A DNA stretch of 64,000 nucleotides from Thalassotalea euphylliae (GCF_003390335.1 NZ_QUOU01000001.1:3782001-3846000); one strand, 5' to 3'; counted from the stretch's first letter, positions 54,935-64,000 are shown. Numbers and translations: made by a program. The notes: a model not told the origin generated them from the sequence alone.

Positions 54935-55465
54935 GTGTGGAAGGTGAATGTGAAGGATAATCAAAATTCAGCGTTTGGCCGTAGCTTTATATGGATTGCC
55001 TGGATACTAGCACTCGGCATATTAATTTTTGCATTCCAAGGGGTGCTTGATCGTCAATGGAATCCAAACCAGCAGCCTGACTCGAGCTTGTCATCACAAG
55101 GTAAAGCGAGTGTTACGCTAAAGCAAAACCGCAGTGGTCATTACATAACCAGCGGTACGATCAACAGTGAGCCGGTAATTTTCCTACTTGATACTGGTGC
55201 AACGCAAGTCTCGATACCCGCCAGCGTTGCCGAGCGACTGGGTTTAGAAGGTTATGGTAGCTACCCTGTGCAAACCGCTAATGGCACCGTGCGGGTGTTT
55301 CGCACCAAAATACAATCTTTATCGATCGGTAACCTTTATTTATACGATGTTGATGCCCATATTAACCCAGGTATGCAGAGCGACGAAATTCTGTTAGGCA
55401 TGAGTGCCCTAAAAAAGGTAGAATTTCGCCAAACTGGAAATCAACTTGTACTACAACAACGTTAG
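54935..55465 (+). CDS. Membrane-anchored retropepsin-like aspartic protease (TIGR02281 family)
   Basis: 176 residues. One membrane segment (residues 17-37, FIWIAWILALGILIFAFQGVL), then a retropepsin-like domain with the catalytic FLLDTGATQVSIP and the later EILLGMSALKKVEF. The clan AA family TIGR02281 matches throughout. GTG start; in-frame GTGs at 54944 and 54950 are alternatives, the last preceded by GGAAGG. It diverges from ampD and precedes nadC by 56 bases, probably in one operon. Targets are unknown; the active domain faces the periplasm. Confidence 0.88.
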   Translation: MWKVNVKDNQNSAFGRSFIWIAWILALGILIFAFQGVLDRQWNPNQQPDSSLSSQGKASVTLKQNRSGHYITSGTINSEPVIFLLDTGATQVSIPASVAERLGLEGYGSYPVQTANGTVRVFRTKIQSLSIGNLYLYDVDAHINPGMQSDEILLGMSALKKVEFRQTGNQLVLQQR

Positions 55466-55521
55466 TTTCATCAATATCCCCTGTTTTCCACCAATCAAGA
55501 GACTTAAAGAGAATCACATCA

Positions 55522-56418
55522 ATGTTATCTGCCGCTTTACAACAAGACATCAGCCAATCAGTTGCACTTGCCCTTAAAGAAGACTTAGGACTTTCACCAC
55601 AAGCTGACGTTGATGCAAGTTATGACGTAACGGCAATGTTAATCCCAGCAGCCAACACCGCATCTGCTACTGTGGTTACACGTGAAGAATGTATTGTATG
55701 TGGTGTCGCTTGGGTAAACGAAGTGTTCAAACAACTCGATAACGCACAAGATACTCAGACAGAAATTACTTGGTTTGTGAATGACGGCGAACGGGTCAAA
55801 GCCAATAGTATACTGTTTGAGATCAGCGGTAATGCACGCATTTTGTTAACGGGTGAACGAACAGCATTGAACTTTTTACAATCGCTATCAGGCACAGCTA
55901 CTTTAACCGCCAATTATGTTGCGGAGTTGGCAGACGGCAACACTAAATTATTAGATACGCGCAAAACAATTCCAGGCCTACGTAGTGCACAAAAGTACGC
56001 TGTGAGCTGCGGTGGCGGTAATAATCACCGTATTGGTTTGTTTGATGCTTACTTGATCAAGGAAAATCACATTGCCGCTTGTGGCGGCATTGATAAAGCT
56101 GTTGCAACAGCCCGCACCAATCAGCCAGAAATAAAAGTCGAAGTAGAAGTGGAAAGCATGGATGAGCTCAATCAAGCACTTAGCGCAGGTTGTGACATTA
56201 TTATGTTAGATAACTTTACCACCGCCATGATAGAGCAAGCGGTTCATATCACCGAAACTTACAACCAGCAAAACAATCAAACGACCAAGCTAGAGGTTTC
56301 TGGCAATATGACCATTGAAACCCTAAAAGAATACACACAAGCAGGTGTTGACTACATTTCTTCTGGCGCACTTACTAAACACGTGAAAGCGATAGATCTA
56401 TCAATGCGCTTCTCATAA
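55522..56418 (+). CDS. nadC: Nicotinate-nucleotide pyrophosphorylase (quinolinate phosphoribosyltransferase)
   Basis: 298 residues. NAD biosynthesis: quinolinate plus PRPP gives nicotinate mononucleotide, CO2 and PPi. Signatures are ALKEDLG, GERTALNFLQSLSGTAT, LLDTRKTIPGLRSAQKYAVSCGGGNNHRIGLFDAYLIKENH, EVEVESMDEL, IIMLDNF and EVSGNMTIE-type SGNMT with YISSGALTKH. Normal length. It lies upstream of pilA as in E. coli and many gammaproteobacteria, divergent from ampDE. Confidence 0.97.
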   Translation: MLSAALQQDISQSVALALKEDLGLSPQADVDASYDVTAMLIPAANTASATVVTREECIVCGVAWVNEVFKQLDNAQDTQTEITWFVNDGERVKANSILFEISGNARILLTGERTALNFLQSLSGTATLTANYVAELADGNTKLLDTRKTIPGLRSAQKYAVSCGGGNNHRIGLFDAYLIKENHIAACGGIDKAVATARTNQPEIKVEVEVESMDELNQALSAGCDIIMLDNFTTAMIEQAVHITETYNQQNNQTTKLEVSGNMTIETLKEYTQAGVDYISSGALTKHVKAIDLSMRFS

Positions 56419-57084
56419 GCGCTAAATTTGATACCGCACAGAAATATTCACCTATCGAAGAATCTATGCCTTTGAATTTCAGCCATTACACTGAATAAAG
56501 GCATAGGCTTCTCTTAATCGCACTTACTTCTAAAACCTCGCTTGAGTTCCTCGCCGCTCCAACTTTTCTCCTAACGATCACATAAGTAAGCTGTCATTAA
56601 GCTTTTTTACCGCAAAGCTAATCAGTATTGAGCTAGCCATATTCTACCAAGTCACACTTTTTGAAAATTCAAAAAGCAACTTTTCGCAAAATAAGTTAAC
56701 TACCGAGTTTGAGCGCACCGTAAGCCTAAAGCCAGTATTTATAACGACTCTTGAAATAACATTAGAAGAAACAAGCAATTGTCATTATCAATGCCCTTAG
56801 TTAACTGTGTTTATTAAACACACAGACCTGTATCTCACTAAAGTAAAGTTGCTATCAAAAACACACTGAAAAAGCAGAGAAAATTTAATAACTAAAACCG
56901 CCACTTAAAACTAGGGTGAAAATTGATGACTCACAAAACAACCCACTCGTTAAAAAACGGTTAATAACGAGCTTTTTTTGATCAAAATTAAAAAATAACC
57001 AAAAAATGGGTTACATTGTTTTACATATCTGTTTTTTTATTGCACTATATCTCCAGCCCCCGTAATAAAGATGGAATTATTATT
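56419..57084. other. Intergenic region upstream of pilA
   Basis: 666 A+T-rich bases with no credible gene. A terminator-like hairpin lies at 56946-56979. I looked for a sigma-54 site of the kind that drives pilA in Pseudomonas and did not find a convincing one. Confidence 0.5.
56946..56979 (+). terminator. Terminator-like hairpin in the pilA leader region
   Basis: CTCGTTA (56946-56952) and TAACGAG (56965-56971) followed by CTTTTTTT. It is more than 500 bases after nadC and about 105 before pilA, so it may end a transcript from nadC or attenuate pilA. Confidence 0.55.
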
Positions 57085-57519
57085 ATGAATAAAATTCAAA
57101 ATATGAAAAAGCAAACCCAAAAAGGTTTTACGTTAATCGAACTAATGATCGTTGTTGCGATTATAGGTATCTTAGCAGCCGTTGCACTGCCTGCTTATCA
57201 AACATACACAGAAAAAGCTAAATTTTCTGAAGTAGTTTTAGCTGTATCATCTGTAAAGAGCGCAATAGATGTGTGTTACCAAACACGTGGCGATAGAAAC
57301 TTAGGTAACTGTGATGAGTACGACGAGATTGGCGCTGTCAAGGCACAAGTTGAAGCAGGTGCCGAAGTTGATACCGTTACTATAAACACTACCACAAAGG
57401 CAATCGAAGGTAAGGGTAAGGATTCTTCAGCCTCAACATACATTTTGACTCCAACAGCAGCCAACAATACACTGACATGGGAGCAGACTGGTACTTGTAT
57501 TGCGAATGGTATCTGTTAG
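57085..57519 (+). CDS. pilA: Type IVa major pilin PilA
   Basis: 144-residue prepilin from ATG 57085; an alternative start at 57103 (MKKQTQKG) gives the classic short leader. Cleavage is expected at KG/FTLIELMIVVAIIG, leaving an N-terminal Phe and Glu5 in the hydrophobic helix. Two cysteine pairs can be seen, VCYQTRGDRNLGNC and the C-terminal CIANGIC, the latter being the disulphide loop typical of pilins. Processed by the PilD encoded downstream. A strong terminator follows directly. Confidence 0.95.
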   Translation: MNKIQNMKKQTQKGFTLIELMIVVAIIGILAAVALPAYQTYTEKAKFSEVVLAVSSVKSAIDVCYQTRGDRNLGNCDEYDEIGAVKAQVEAGAEVDTVTINTTTKAIEGKGKDSSASTYILTPTAANNTLTWEQTGTCIANGIC

Positions 57520-57537
57520 ATTTAGATAAATTTTGCG

Positions 57538-57562
57538 AAAAGCCGCTATTGCGGCTTTTTTT
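57538..57562 (+). terminator. Rho-independent terminator after pilA
   Basis: AAAAGCCGC-TATT-GCGGCTTTTTTT begins 18 bases after the pilA stop; its T run ends four bases before the next ATG. It should make pilin mRNA far more abundant than tfpZ mRNA. Confidence 0.92.
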
Positions 57563-57566
57563 ATGT

Positions 57567-58250
57567 ATGGACAAAATTAAAGCTTTTAAATACCACCTAG
57601 CACTAAGTATTTGCGTTATATCTTTTGTTAGCGCCCTTATTGTATTTTTTTGGTTTCCCTTTCCTTTTTTATTACTAGACGGTACTTGGTTACCTTTGTC
57701 TCTCGTTGCAGTTATCGACTTAATTCTTGGTCCTTTTTTAACCTTGGTACTAATAAACGAGCAAAAGAGCCTAAGAGAAGTTTGTTTTGATTTTTGCGTT
57801 ATTTTTATTATTCAGTTGTCAGCATTAGGGTATGGCTTAAGCCAAATCCACGGACAAAAAATCATTGCATTGGTTCATTTGGATGGTGTTTTTCATCTCG
57901 TTACGAATGAAGATTTAAAAGGGCAAAAATTACACAGTAATCTTGGTGTAGTAACTTTAAGTAAGATTCCATTAGTTCGTATTGATGAGAGCCCAGAATT
58001 AATGTCTGTTAGCTCATTGGACACAAAACTAATGTTTAACACGACCCGATATTTACCAGTCGAAATACAAAAAATTAAGCCTTTTTTCCCTTATTCGCGG
58101 CTTCCGCAAGAGTTAAAGGCGCAAATAGCGGAAACTAAAAAGCTAAAAATACTGGTGGGAAAGAAAAGAACTTCAGTTCTGATATTTTCGGATTCTGGTT
58201 TAGTTGAAGGTATAGAGCTGTTTCCTAGAAATTATAATGGCCTCAAGTAG
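57567..58250 (+). CDS. tfpZ: TfpX/TfpZ-family type IV pilin accessory protein
   Basis: 227 residues from ATG 57567 (MDKIKAFKYHLALS). Membrane segments are at about 9-30, 40-58 and 72-92, followed by a periplasmic domain. The conserved start (KAFxxHLxxS), WFPFPF and DLILGPFLTLVLIN identify the pilin accessory family, known beside certain pilin alleles in Pseudomonas, Acinetobacter and Moraxella, where it assists assembly of its own pilin type. It lies directly behind the pilA terminator and has no visible ribosome site; a longer in-frame start at 57477 lies inside pilA. Pairing with this pilin is likely. Confidence 0.87.
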   Translation: MDKIKAFKYHLALSICVISFVSALIVFFWFPFPFLLLDGTWLPLSLVAVIDLILGPFLTLVLINEQKSLREVCFDFCVIFIIQLSALGYGLSQIHGQKIIALVHLDGVFHLVTNEDLKGQKLHSNLGVVTLSKIPLVRIDESPELMSVSSLDTKLMFNTTRYLPVEIQKIKPFFPYSRLPQELKAQIAETKKLKILVGKKRTSVLIFSDSGLVEGIELFPRNYNGLK

Positions 58251-58372
58251 AGGCAATTAATTACGGGAAATATTATATCAGATGAATGCAGATAACATAG
58301 ATTTCAACAAGATAAGTGTTTTTTTGCTTGAAAGCAGATAGACTGAATTAGGCTTTATAGAGAAAAAATAAA

Positions 58373-60076
58373 ATGAAAGGGCTACATAAACAATCAAGTC
58401 TATTGTCAGCATTAACCAAGAATAACGTAATATCCTCAGAGCAAGCTGATGCAATAAATACCTCTTATCCCGATCAAGAGAAGCCGTTTTTGCGATTTTT
58501 GATCGAAGATAAACACTTAAACGGTAACTCAATAGCTTCAGTTCTATCTCGAACATTTGGCTATCCCTTAATTAATTTATCTTTATTTGATAAAACGCTC
58601 GTACCCGAAGGGGTTAGAAATGAAAAGCTAATTAAAAAGCATAATGCGCTTCCTCTATATCTAAGAGGTAAAGTGCTGTTTGTTGCTATGTCTGACCCTA
58701 CTGATATCGACGCCTTAGAAGATATACAGTTTAATACTGGCTTTTCAACCGAATTGGTGTTGGCAGACGAAGAAAGCTTACAAAAAGCAATCGAAGATGT
58801 ACTTGAATCCGATGTTGATGCCTTAAATATCAGTGATATTGACTCCAATGAATTAGCGGGCTTAGAAGTTCAAGAAGACGAACGAGAAGATGATGGCGTT
58901 AATCAAGAGCAAGATGATGCGCCTATTGTTGTCTATATTAATAAAATTCTTTTAGATGCTATTAAGAAAGGCGCATCAGATTTACATTTTGAGCCATATG
59001 AACATTCCTACCGCATTCGCTTTCGCATCGATGGTATTTTAAATGAGATAGCTAAGCCCCCTGTAGCACTCGCTTCTCGAATGGCGGCGCGGTTAAAGGT
59101 CATGTCAAAACTGGATATTGCCGAACGGCGTGTGCCGCAAGATGGTAGGATAAAGTTAGCGCTATCAAAAAAGAAATCTATCGATTTTCGTGTTTCTACC
59201 CTACCTACTATGTGGGGCGAAAAAATTGTAATGCGGATATTAGATTCCTCTAGCGCTATGTTAGGCATTGATATGTTAGGCTATGAAGCCGAGCAAAAAG
59301 CGATATATATGGAAGCGTTAGATCAACCGCAAGGAATGATTTTGGTGACAGGTCCCACAGGTTCCGGTAAAACTGTCTCCCTTTACACAGGTTTGAATAT
59401 TCTCAATACTGCTGAACGCAATATATCGACCGCCGAAGATCCAGTTGAAATTAACTTAGAAGGTATTAATCAGGTTCAGATTAATACCAAAGCAGGCCTT
59501 ACTTTTCCCAGTGCTTTGCGCTCTTTCCTTCGCCAAGATCCCGATATTGTCATGGTCGGTGAGATCCGAGATTTGGAAACAGCAGAAATTGCCATTAAAG
59601 CAGCGCAAACTGGTCACTTAGTACTTTCTACACTGCACACCAACTCCGCTGCAGAAACTCTAACTCGCCTGCTTAATATGGGCGTTCCTGCATTTAATGT
59701 CGCCAGCTCAATAAGTATTATTATTGCGCAACGCCTTGCCCGCCGTTTATGTACCCAATGCAAGACGCCAGACAATGTACCTGATGATCATTTGCGTCAA
59801 TTGGGTTTTCCGGAAGATAAATTAGGCACTTTTACCATATATAAGCCTGTTGGCTGTGATGAATGTACAGGTGGCTATAAAGGTCGAGTTGGTATCTATG
59901 AGGTAGTGAAAATTACTAGCGAAGTGGCATCGATTATTATGGAAGGTGGCAACTCACTTGATATTGCAGGTCAGTTCCAAAAAGAAGGCTACAATAACCT
60001 CAGACAATCTGGCATAGTAAAAGCAATGAGTGGTATCACAAGCTTAGCTGAGATAAATCGTGTTACTGCCAATTAA
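58373..60076 (+). CDS. pilB: Type IV pilus assembly ATPase PilB
   Basis: 567 residues. N-terminal MshEN/GspE-N domain (1-140), linker, then the ATPase: Walker A GPTGSGKTVSLY near residue 327, Asp box, RSFLRQDPDIVMVGEIRD (Walker B), His box GHLVLSTLHTNSA, and the zinc-binding tetracysteine CTQC...CDEC near 460-500. Powers pilus extension by adding pilin at the inner membrane. Length matches E. coli/Pseudomonas PilB. First of pilB-pilC-pilD. Confidence 0.97.
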   Translation: MKGLHKQSSLLSALTKNNVISSEQADAINTSYPDQEKPFLRFLIEDKHLNGNSIASVLSRTFGYPLINLSLFDKTLVPEGVRNEKLIKKHNALPLYLRGKVLFVAMSDPTDIDALEDIQFNTGFSTELVLADEESLQKAIEDVLESDVDALNISDIDSNELAGLEVQEDEREDDGVNQEQDDAPIVVYINKILLDAIKKGASDLHFEPYEHSYRIRFRIDGILNEIAKPPVALASRMAARLKVMSKLDIAERRVPQDGRIKLALSKKKSIDFRVSTLPTMWGEKIVMRILDSSSAMLGIDMLGYEAEQKAIYMEALDQPQGMILVTGPTGSGKTVSLYTGLNILNTAERNISTAEDPVEINLEGINQVQINTKAGLTFPSALRSFLRQDPDIVMVGEIRDLETAEIAIKAAQTGHLVLSTLHTNSAAETLTRLLNMGVPAFNVASSISIIIAQRLARRLCTQCKTPDNVPDDHLRQLGFPEDKLGTFTIYKPVGCDECTGGYKGRVGIYEVVKITSEVASIIMEGGNSLDIAGQFQKEGYNNLRQSGIVKAMSGITSLAEINRVTAN

Positions 60077-60125
60077 TAAATGCCACACTAATTAAAATTA
60101 CTGTAAGGCGCTAAGGGAAGTTGAC

Positions 60126-61406
60126 ATGGCAGTAGGCTCCGCATCAAAAAGTAGCCCCCCAAAAAGCAAGGCTAAAGATAAAAATGTAAAAACCAAAGCT
60201 AATGACATTTTTATTTGGCAAGGGGTTAATCGCAAAGGTAAAAAAATTAATGGTGAGCTTTCTGCTGCAAACGTTTTAGAGCTCAAAGCACAGCTCAGAA
60301 AGCAAGGGATCACGCCCGGAAAAATTAAGAAAAAACCGAGGCCATTATTTGGTATAGGCGGTGGTTCAAAGCCTATTACTCCCGCAGATATTGCGACGGT
60401 CACCAGGCAAATTGCGACTATGCTTGGTGCTGGTGTACCATTAGTACAAAGCATAGAAATGATTGCCAAGGGGAATGATAACGGCAATATGCAAGAGCTT
60501 TTGACGAGCATAGGTAATAAATTAGCATCAGGTTTACCCTTGTCCGACTGCTTACGGGAACACCCTAAATACTTTGACGACTTATATTGTGATTTAGTGG
60601 CATCAGGCGAGCAATCTGGTGCACTTGAGACAATTTATGATCGCATTGCCACTTACAAAGAGAAAGCAGAGGCGTTAAAAGCTAAAATAAAGAAAGCACT
60701 TACTTATCCTATCGCCGTTTTGGTCGTAGCATTGGTTGTTACCTCAATATTACTCATCTTTGTTGTTCCTACTTTTCAAGAGATTTTTGAAAGCTTTGGC
60801 GCAGAACTACCGGCTTTTACACTACTGGTGATTGCCATTTCTGAAGTTATGCAGTCTTATTGGTACTTGGGCATAGGGGCGTTATTTATTATTGGTTTTT
60901 TATTTAAACGTGCTCACCGCAATAGCCAGAAGTTTAGAGATAATGTAGATAAATCCATACTCAGAATTCCAGTCATTGGTGATATTTTAGATAAAGCTGC
61001 GGTTGCTCGTTACGCACGAACCTTGTCTACAACTTTCGCCGCTGGTGTACCGTTAATTGATGCATTAGAATCTGCTGCTGGTGCGTCCGGTAACGCCGTT
61101 TATCGCGATGCGATTTTAGATATTCGATCCGAAGTATCTTCTGGTATGCAAATGAACTTGGCGATGCGAAATTCACAAATATTCCCTGATATGGTAATAC
61201 AAATGGTCGCTATCGGTGAGGAGTCAGGTGCTGTTGATGATATGCTGGCGAAAGTGGCAACCGTTTACGAAGCCGAAGTAGACAATGCCGTTGATAACTT
61301 AACCGCTCTACTAGAGCCTATGATTATGGCCGTTTTAGGTGTGGTAATTGGTGGCTTGATTATCGCCATGTACTTACCAATATTCCAAATAGGTCAAGTT
61401 GTATAA
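60126..61406 (+). CDS. pilC: Type IV pilus inner-membrane platform protein PilC
   Basis: 426 residues. After a charged N-terminus come the conserved FIWQGVNRKGKKINGE and two GspF domains (about 85-210 and 290-415), with membrane segments near 200-225, 235-260 and 395-420. The repeated GxPL and EESGAVDDML motifs (SGEQSGALETI, GEESGAVDDML) mark GspF duplication. It is the platform that transmits PilB movement to the pilin. ATG has GGGAAG upstream. 49 bases after pilB. Confidence 0.96.
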   Translation: MAVGSASKSSPPKSKAKDKNVKTKANDIFIWQGVNRKGKKINGELSAANVLELKAQLRKQGITPGKIKKKPRPLFGIGGGSKPITPADIATVTRQIATMLGAGVPLVQSIEMIAKGNDNGNMQELLTSIGNKLASGLPLSDCLREHPKYFDDLYCDLVASGEQSGALETIYDRIATYKEKAEALKAKIKKALTYPIAVLVVALVVTSILLIFVVPTFQEIFESFGAELPAFTLLVIAISEVMQSYWYLGIGALFIIGFLFKRAHRNSQKFRDNVDKSILRIPVIGDILDKAAVARYARTLSTTFAAGVPLIDALESAAGASGNAVYRDAILDIRSEVSSGMQMNLAMRNSQIFPDMVIQMVAIGEESGAVDDMLAKVATVYEAEVDNAVDNLTALLEPMIMAVLGVVIGGLIIAMYLPIFQIGQVV

Positions 61407-61434
61407 CAATTCGTTTAAGTGGAAAATTTGTATT

Positions 61435-61463
61435 AAAGCCATTGCTTCAACAATGGCTTTTTT
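61435..61463 (+). terminator. Terminator between pilC and pilD
   Basis: AAAGCCATTG-CTTCAA-CAATGGCTTTTTT, 28 bases after pilC. It lies within the otherwise co-directional cluster and would lower pilD expression. Confidence 0.88.
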
Positions 61464-61498
61464 AGTTTTAGTAAAAAGATAAAGTTTGAGTAATAAAA

Positions 61499-62386
61499 AT
61501 GTTAGAGAACACCATTTCTGCCTTTGAGCAATTTCCCTGGTTTTATCTCGGCACTGTGTTTGTGTTTTCACTGATGGTTGGCAGCTTTCTTAACGTTGTT
61601 ATCTATCGCTTGCCTAAAATGATGGAGCTTGGTTGGTACACGGAATGCCGTGAGTTCTTAAAAGATGAAGTACCAGAAAAGCCAACACGAGATATAACAC
61701 CGATCAGCTTGTCAAAGCCTGACTCCACATGCCCTCACTGCGGACACAACATCAGGTTTTACGAAAATATTCCTGTTGTTAGCTGGTTAATGCTCCGAGG
61801 TAAATGCAGCAGCTGCAAATCCCCTATTTCAAAACGCTACCCGACAATAGAGTTAACAACCGCTTTATTAGGCTTAGTTGTTGCCCACCATTTTGGTGTT
61901 AGCTTAACGGCTGTTTTTGTATTGCTACTGACCTTTGCGCTGATTGCACTCACCATGATTGATTTGGATCATATGTTACTGCCCGATCAGATCACACTGC
62001 CTTTTGTGTGGCTTGGTCTCATCATTAACCTTAACGGCACCATTGTGCCTATTGAAGATGCAGTGATTGGCGCAATAGCCGGCTATATGAGCTTGTTTTC
62101 GGTATTCTGGTTATTCAAACTATTAACGGGCAAAGAAGGCATGGGATATGGCGATTTCAAGCTGATGGCATTATTTGGTGCCTGGATGGGCTGGCAATTA
62201 TTACCGCTGCTGATCCTGATGGCCTCATTGGTGGGCGCTATCGTAGGGATTTCGCTGATGCTGTTTAAAAACCACCAACGCGACCAAGCCATTCCATTTG
62301 GCCCTTATCTCGCGGTTGCTGGCTGGGTTTGCTTACTTTGGGGTAATTCAATCTGGCAATGGTACTTAGCAAAGTTGGCCTTGTAG
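61499..62386 (+). CDS. pilD: Prepilin peptidase / N-methyltransferase PilD
   Basis: 295 residues. The cytoplasmic loop carries two zinc-type CxxC pairs (CPHCGHNI and CSSCKSPIS). Catalytic Asp residues are in MIDLDHMLLPDQ and GMGYGDFKLMALFGAW, as in TFPP peptidases. About eight membrane segments. It removes the leader of PilA and methylates the new N-terminus, and probably also serves type II secretion pseudopilins. Length as in Pseudomonas PilD. Confidence 0.97.
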   Translation: MLENTISAFEQFPWFYLGTVFVFSLMVGSFLNVVIYRLPKMMELGWYTECREFLKDEVPEKPTRDITPISLSKPDSTCPHCGHNIRFYENIPVVSWLMLRGKCSSCKSPISKRYPTIELTTALLGLVVAHHFGVSLTAVFVLLLTFALIALTMIDLDHMLLPDQITLPFVWLGLIINLNGTIVPIEDAVIGAIAGYMSLFSVFWLFKLLTGKEGMGYGDFKLMALFGAWMGWQLLPLLILMASLVGAIVGISLMLFKNHQRDQAIPFGPYLAVAGWVCLLWGNSIWQWYLAKLAL

Positions 62387-62457
62387 TAAATTAAGTAACT
62401 CAGATAGGTAGGTCAAAGTAGACCTTTTAGATTAAGTAAGCTAGGTAAGTAAAACGC

Positions 62458-63057
62458 ATGATCATAGGATTAACAGGTGGTATTGGCAGCGGTAAAACCA
62501 CAGTTGCTAACATGTTCGTCAAACTCGGTATTGATATTGTCGATGCTGACGTTGTCGCACGCCAAGTGGTTGAGCCCGGCACTAAAGGTTTAGCAGAAAT
62601 TGTTGACCATTTCGGTGAATCCATATTAGCTGATGATGGCACCCTTGATCGCGCACAGCTGAGAAGCAAAGTCTTTAGCGATGAAACCGCCAAAGCGTGG
62701 TTAAACCAATTGCTACACCCACTTATTCGAGAAGAAATTTTTGCCCAACTCGCGCGCGCAAAATCTCGCTATAAAATCCTAGTGGCGCCACTGCTTATTG
62801 AAAACGGGCTGACAGAGCAGGTGGCTCGCATACTGGTAATCGACGTGACAAAAGACCAGCAAATTGAGCGCACGTTAAAACGCGATGGCTCATCGCCAGA
62901 CATTATTAACAACATCATTGCCGCTCAAGTGTCGCGTGAAGAGCGACTAAGTAAAGCAGATGATATCATCAACAACACGTCCCCTAGCTTGTTGGAAGTA
63001 GAGCAACAAGTTAAGGCGCTTCACCAACAGTACCTGTTGATGGCGACAAAGGCTTAG
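62458..63057 (+). CDS. coaE: Dephospho-CoA kinase
   Basis: 199 residues. P-loop GLTGGIGSGKTTVANMF at the N-terminus, then IVDADVVARQVVEPG and LLIENGL, VIDVTKDQQIERTLKRDG. It phosphorylates dephospho-CoA to give CoA, the last step of CoA synthesis. Follows pilD by 71 bases, the conserved order pilD-coaE-zapD in gammaproteobacteria. Normal length (E. coli 206). Confidence 0.97.
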   Translation: MIIGLTGGIGSGKTTVANMFVKLGIDIVDADVVARQVVEPGTKGLAEIVDHFGESILADDGTLDRAQLRSKVFSDETAKAWLNQLLHPLIREEIFAQLARAKSRYKILVAPLLIENGLTEQVARILVIDVTKDQQIERTLKRDGSSPDIINNIIAAQVSREERLSKADDIINNTSPSLLEVEQQVKALHQQYLLMATKA

Positions 63058-63226
63058 CTGTGCTGGCTGCTCTATGCCTAACACCGCACTGCTGGCGTCA
63101 TTAAACTCACGAGGCATTAGCAAAATAACCTAGTACGCGGCGCATATGACAATTTAATGAAAATATTCGCCATTTTGCAGCCCAATCGTTAGTATAAGCG
63201 AATCTAGCCCTTTTATACCTGTTTCG

Positions 63227-63970
63227 ATGTCAGTTTTATACGAGCACCCGCTTAACGAGCGCATACGCAATTACCTCAAGCTTGAGCAGCTTTTTGTTCA
63301 AGCGAGTAAATGCCAGGCTGAGTATATCACTGATCACTACCAAGTTTACTTCAACGCGCTATTTGCCATTTTTGACACGCTCGATCGCAACGATATTCGC
63401 GGTGAATTAATTAAAGATCTCGAGCGCTTAGAGCAGCACTTAGTGGTTTGGTCGAAATCACCTGAGATAGACACTAAAGCGCTTGAGCAAAACCTAAAGC
63501 AAATAGTGGGCTATGTTTGCCAACTGCGGTCGAATAAGCAAGCGTGGCACGAACTCAAGCACGACAAATTAATCGCGTCACTCAAACAACGCTTTGCCAT
63601 TCAAGGCGGTAGTTCGCTTTTCGACTTACCCCAGCTCCAATTTTGGTTATCGCGATGCCAAACACAAATCGCTAGTGATATCTCTGCTTGGCTGGCAAAG
63701 TTTGCGCTATTGCAAGAGGCCATCAATTTAGTTTTGCGTTTTATCCGTCAACGAGGCAATTTTGAGTTGATAAAAAGCGATACAGGCTTTTATCAAGACA
63801 ATGGCGAAGGCTTGCTGTTGCTGCGCATCAAAGTTGATAAAAACGCTAACTATTACCCTACCGTTAGTGGTAACAGGCTCCGTTACTCCATTCGATTTAT
63901 GCTACCTTGCGAGCAAACAGGTCGAAAATACTCAAAGCAAACCACACAATTTGAACTAGCCAGATGCTAG
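63227..63970 (+). CDS. zapD: Cell division protein ZapD
   Basis: 247 residues, exactly the E. coli length. VLYEHPLNERIRNYLKLEQLF at the start and YRLxF-like RYSIRFMLPCEQ near the end are ZapD features. The protein bundles FtsZ filaments at the division site. It lies 169 bases after coaE. The gap holds no gene. A yacG gene usually follows, beyond the window edge. Confidence 0.96.
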   Translation: MSVLYEHPLNERIRNYLKLEQLFVQASKCQAEYITDHYQVYFNALFAIFDTLDRNDIRGELIKDLERLEQHLVVWSKSPEIDTKALEQNLKQIVGYVCQLRSNKQAWHELKHDKLIASLKQRFAIQGGSSLFDLPQLQFWLSRCQTQIASDISAWLAKFALLQEAINLVLRFIRQRGNFELIKSDTGFYQDNGEGLLLLRIKVDKNANYYPTVSGNRLRYSIRFMLPCEQTGRKYSKQTTQFELARC

Positions 63971-64000
63971 CGCTATACTCGCCGCCACTAGTTCCCTAAT

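Noticed and set aside
56419..57084. Sigma-54 pilA promoter
   Set aside because: No TGGCAC-N5-TTGC-like sequence with correct spacing was found.

Overview
This window comes from a marine gammaproteobacterium of the Alteromonadales, most likely the Colwelliaceae (a Thalassotalea- or Colwellia-like genome). The evidence is the conserved ampE-ampD / nadC-pilA-pilB-pilC-pilD-coaE-zapD neighbourhood, the pdhR-aceE-aceF-lpdA block, an E. coli-like rrn operon with tRNA-Ile(GAT) and tRNA-Ala(TGC) in the spacer, and base composition near 43% GC by eye.

Layout. (1) 1-10.5 kb, minus strand: an exopolysaccharide locus resembling Vibrio syp. It runs lipoprotein, chain-length (Wzz-like) protein, GT4, GT2, initiating sugar transferase, and after an interruption STAS, OmpA lipoprotein and a multi-SLBB export protein cut by the window edge. 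The interruption holds a yafN-yafO toxin-antitoxin pair and a YvcK/CofD-family gene. (2) 11-13.7 kb: a small lipoprotein and a large secreted LruC-domain protein. (3) 14-16 kb, plus strand: an H-NOX gas sensor overlapping a soluble histidine kinase, then a CAU tRNA. (4) 16.5-18.2 kb: one IS630 inserted inside an older, decayed IS630. (5) 18.3-24.4 kb, minus strand: an rrn operon with two promoters, and a vestige of a second 5S gene beyond its terminator. (6) 24.8-27.2 kb: an unknown anchored protein, a REC-EAL phosphodiesterase and a VF530-family protein. (7) 27.3-39.6 kb: a periplasmic/extracellular redox region with a YtkA-like lipoprotein, a MauG-type di-haem peroxidase, a frameshifted beta-propeller/cytochrome c/lectin gene, and divergently a 1917-residue protein joining a galactose-oxidase-like copper radical oxidase, discoidin/lectin domains, a second propeller and a di-haem cytochrome c. 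(8) 39.6-43.5 kb: an acnB of the long (937 aa) type beside a decayed fragment of an E. coli-type acnB on the opposite strand. (9) 43.5-45.1 kb: an IS10-like IS4-family element inserted in a MITE whose ends match the IS630 ends. (10) 45-52.5 kb, minus strand: the pyruvate dehydrogenase genes with pdhR and a PdhR-type operator. (11) 53-64 kb: ampE, ampD, an aspartic protease, nadC, the type IV pilus genes pilA-tfpZ-pilB-pilC-pilD, coaE and zapD.

Working together: the EPS locus, the H-NOX/kinase pair and the REC-EAL protein could form a nitric-oxide to c-di-GMP to biofilm pathway (inference). The giant oxidase should produce H2O2 while oxidising sugars or aldehydes, and a di-haem peroxidase lies a few kilobases away, so region 7 may be one extracellular redox system (inference). 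No CRISPR array, prophage or plasmid origin was seen.
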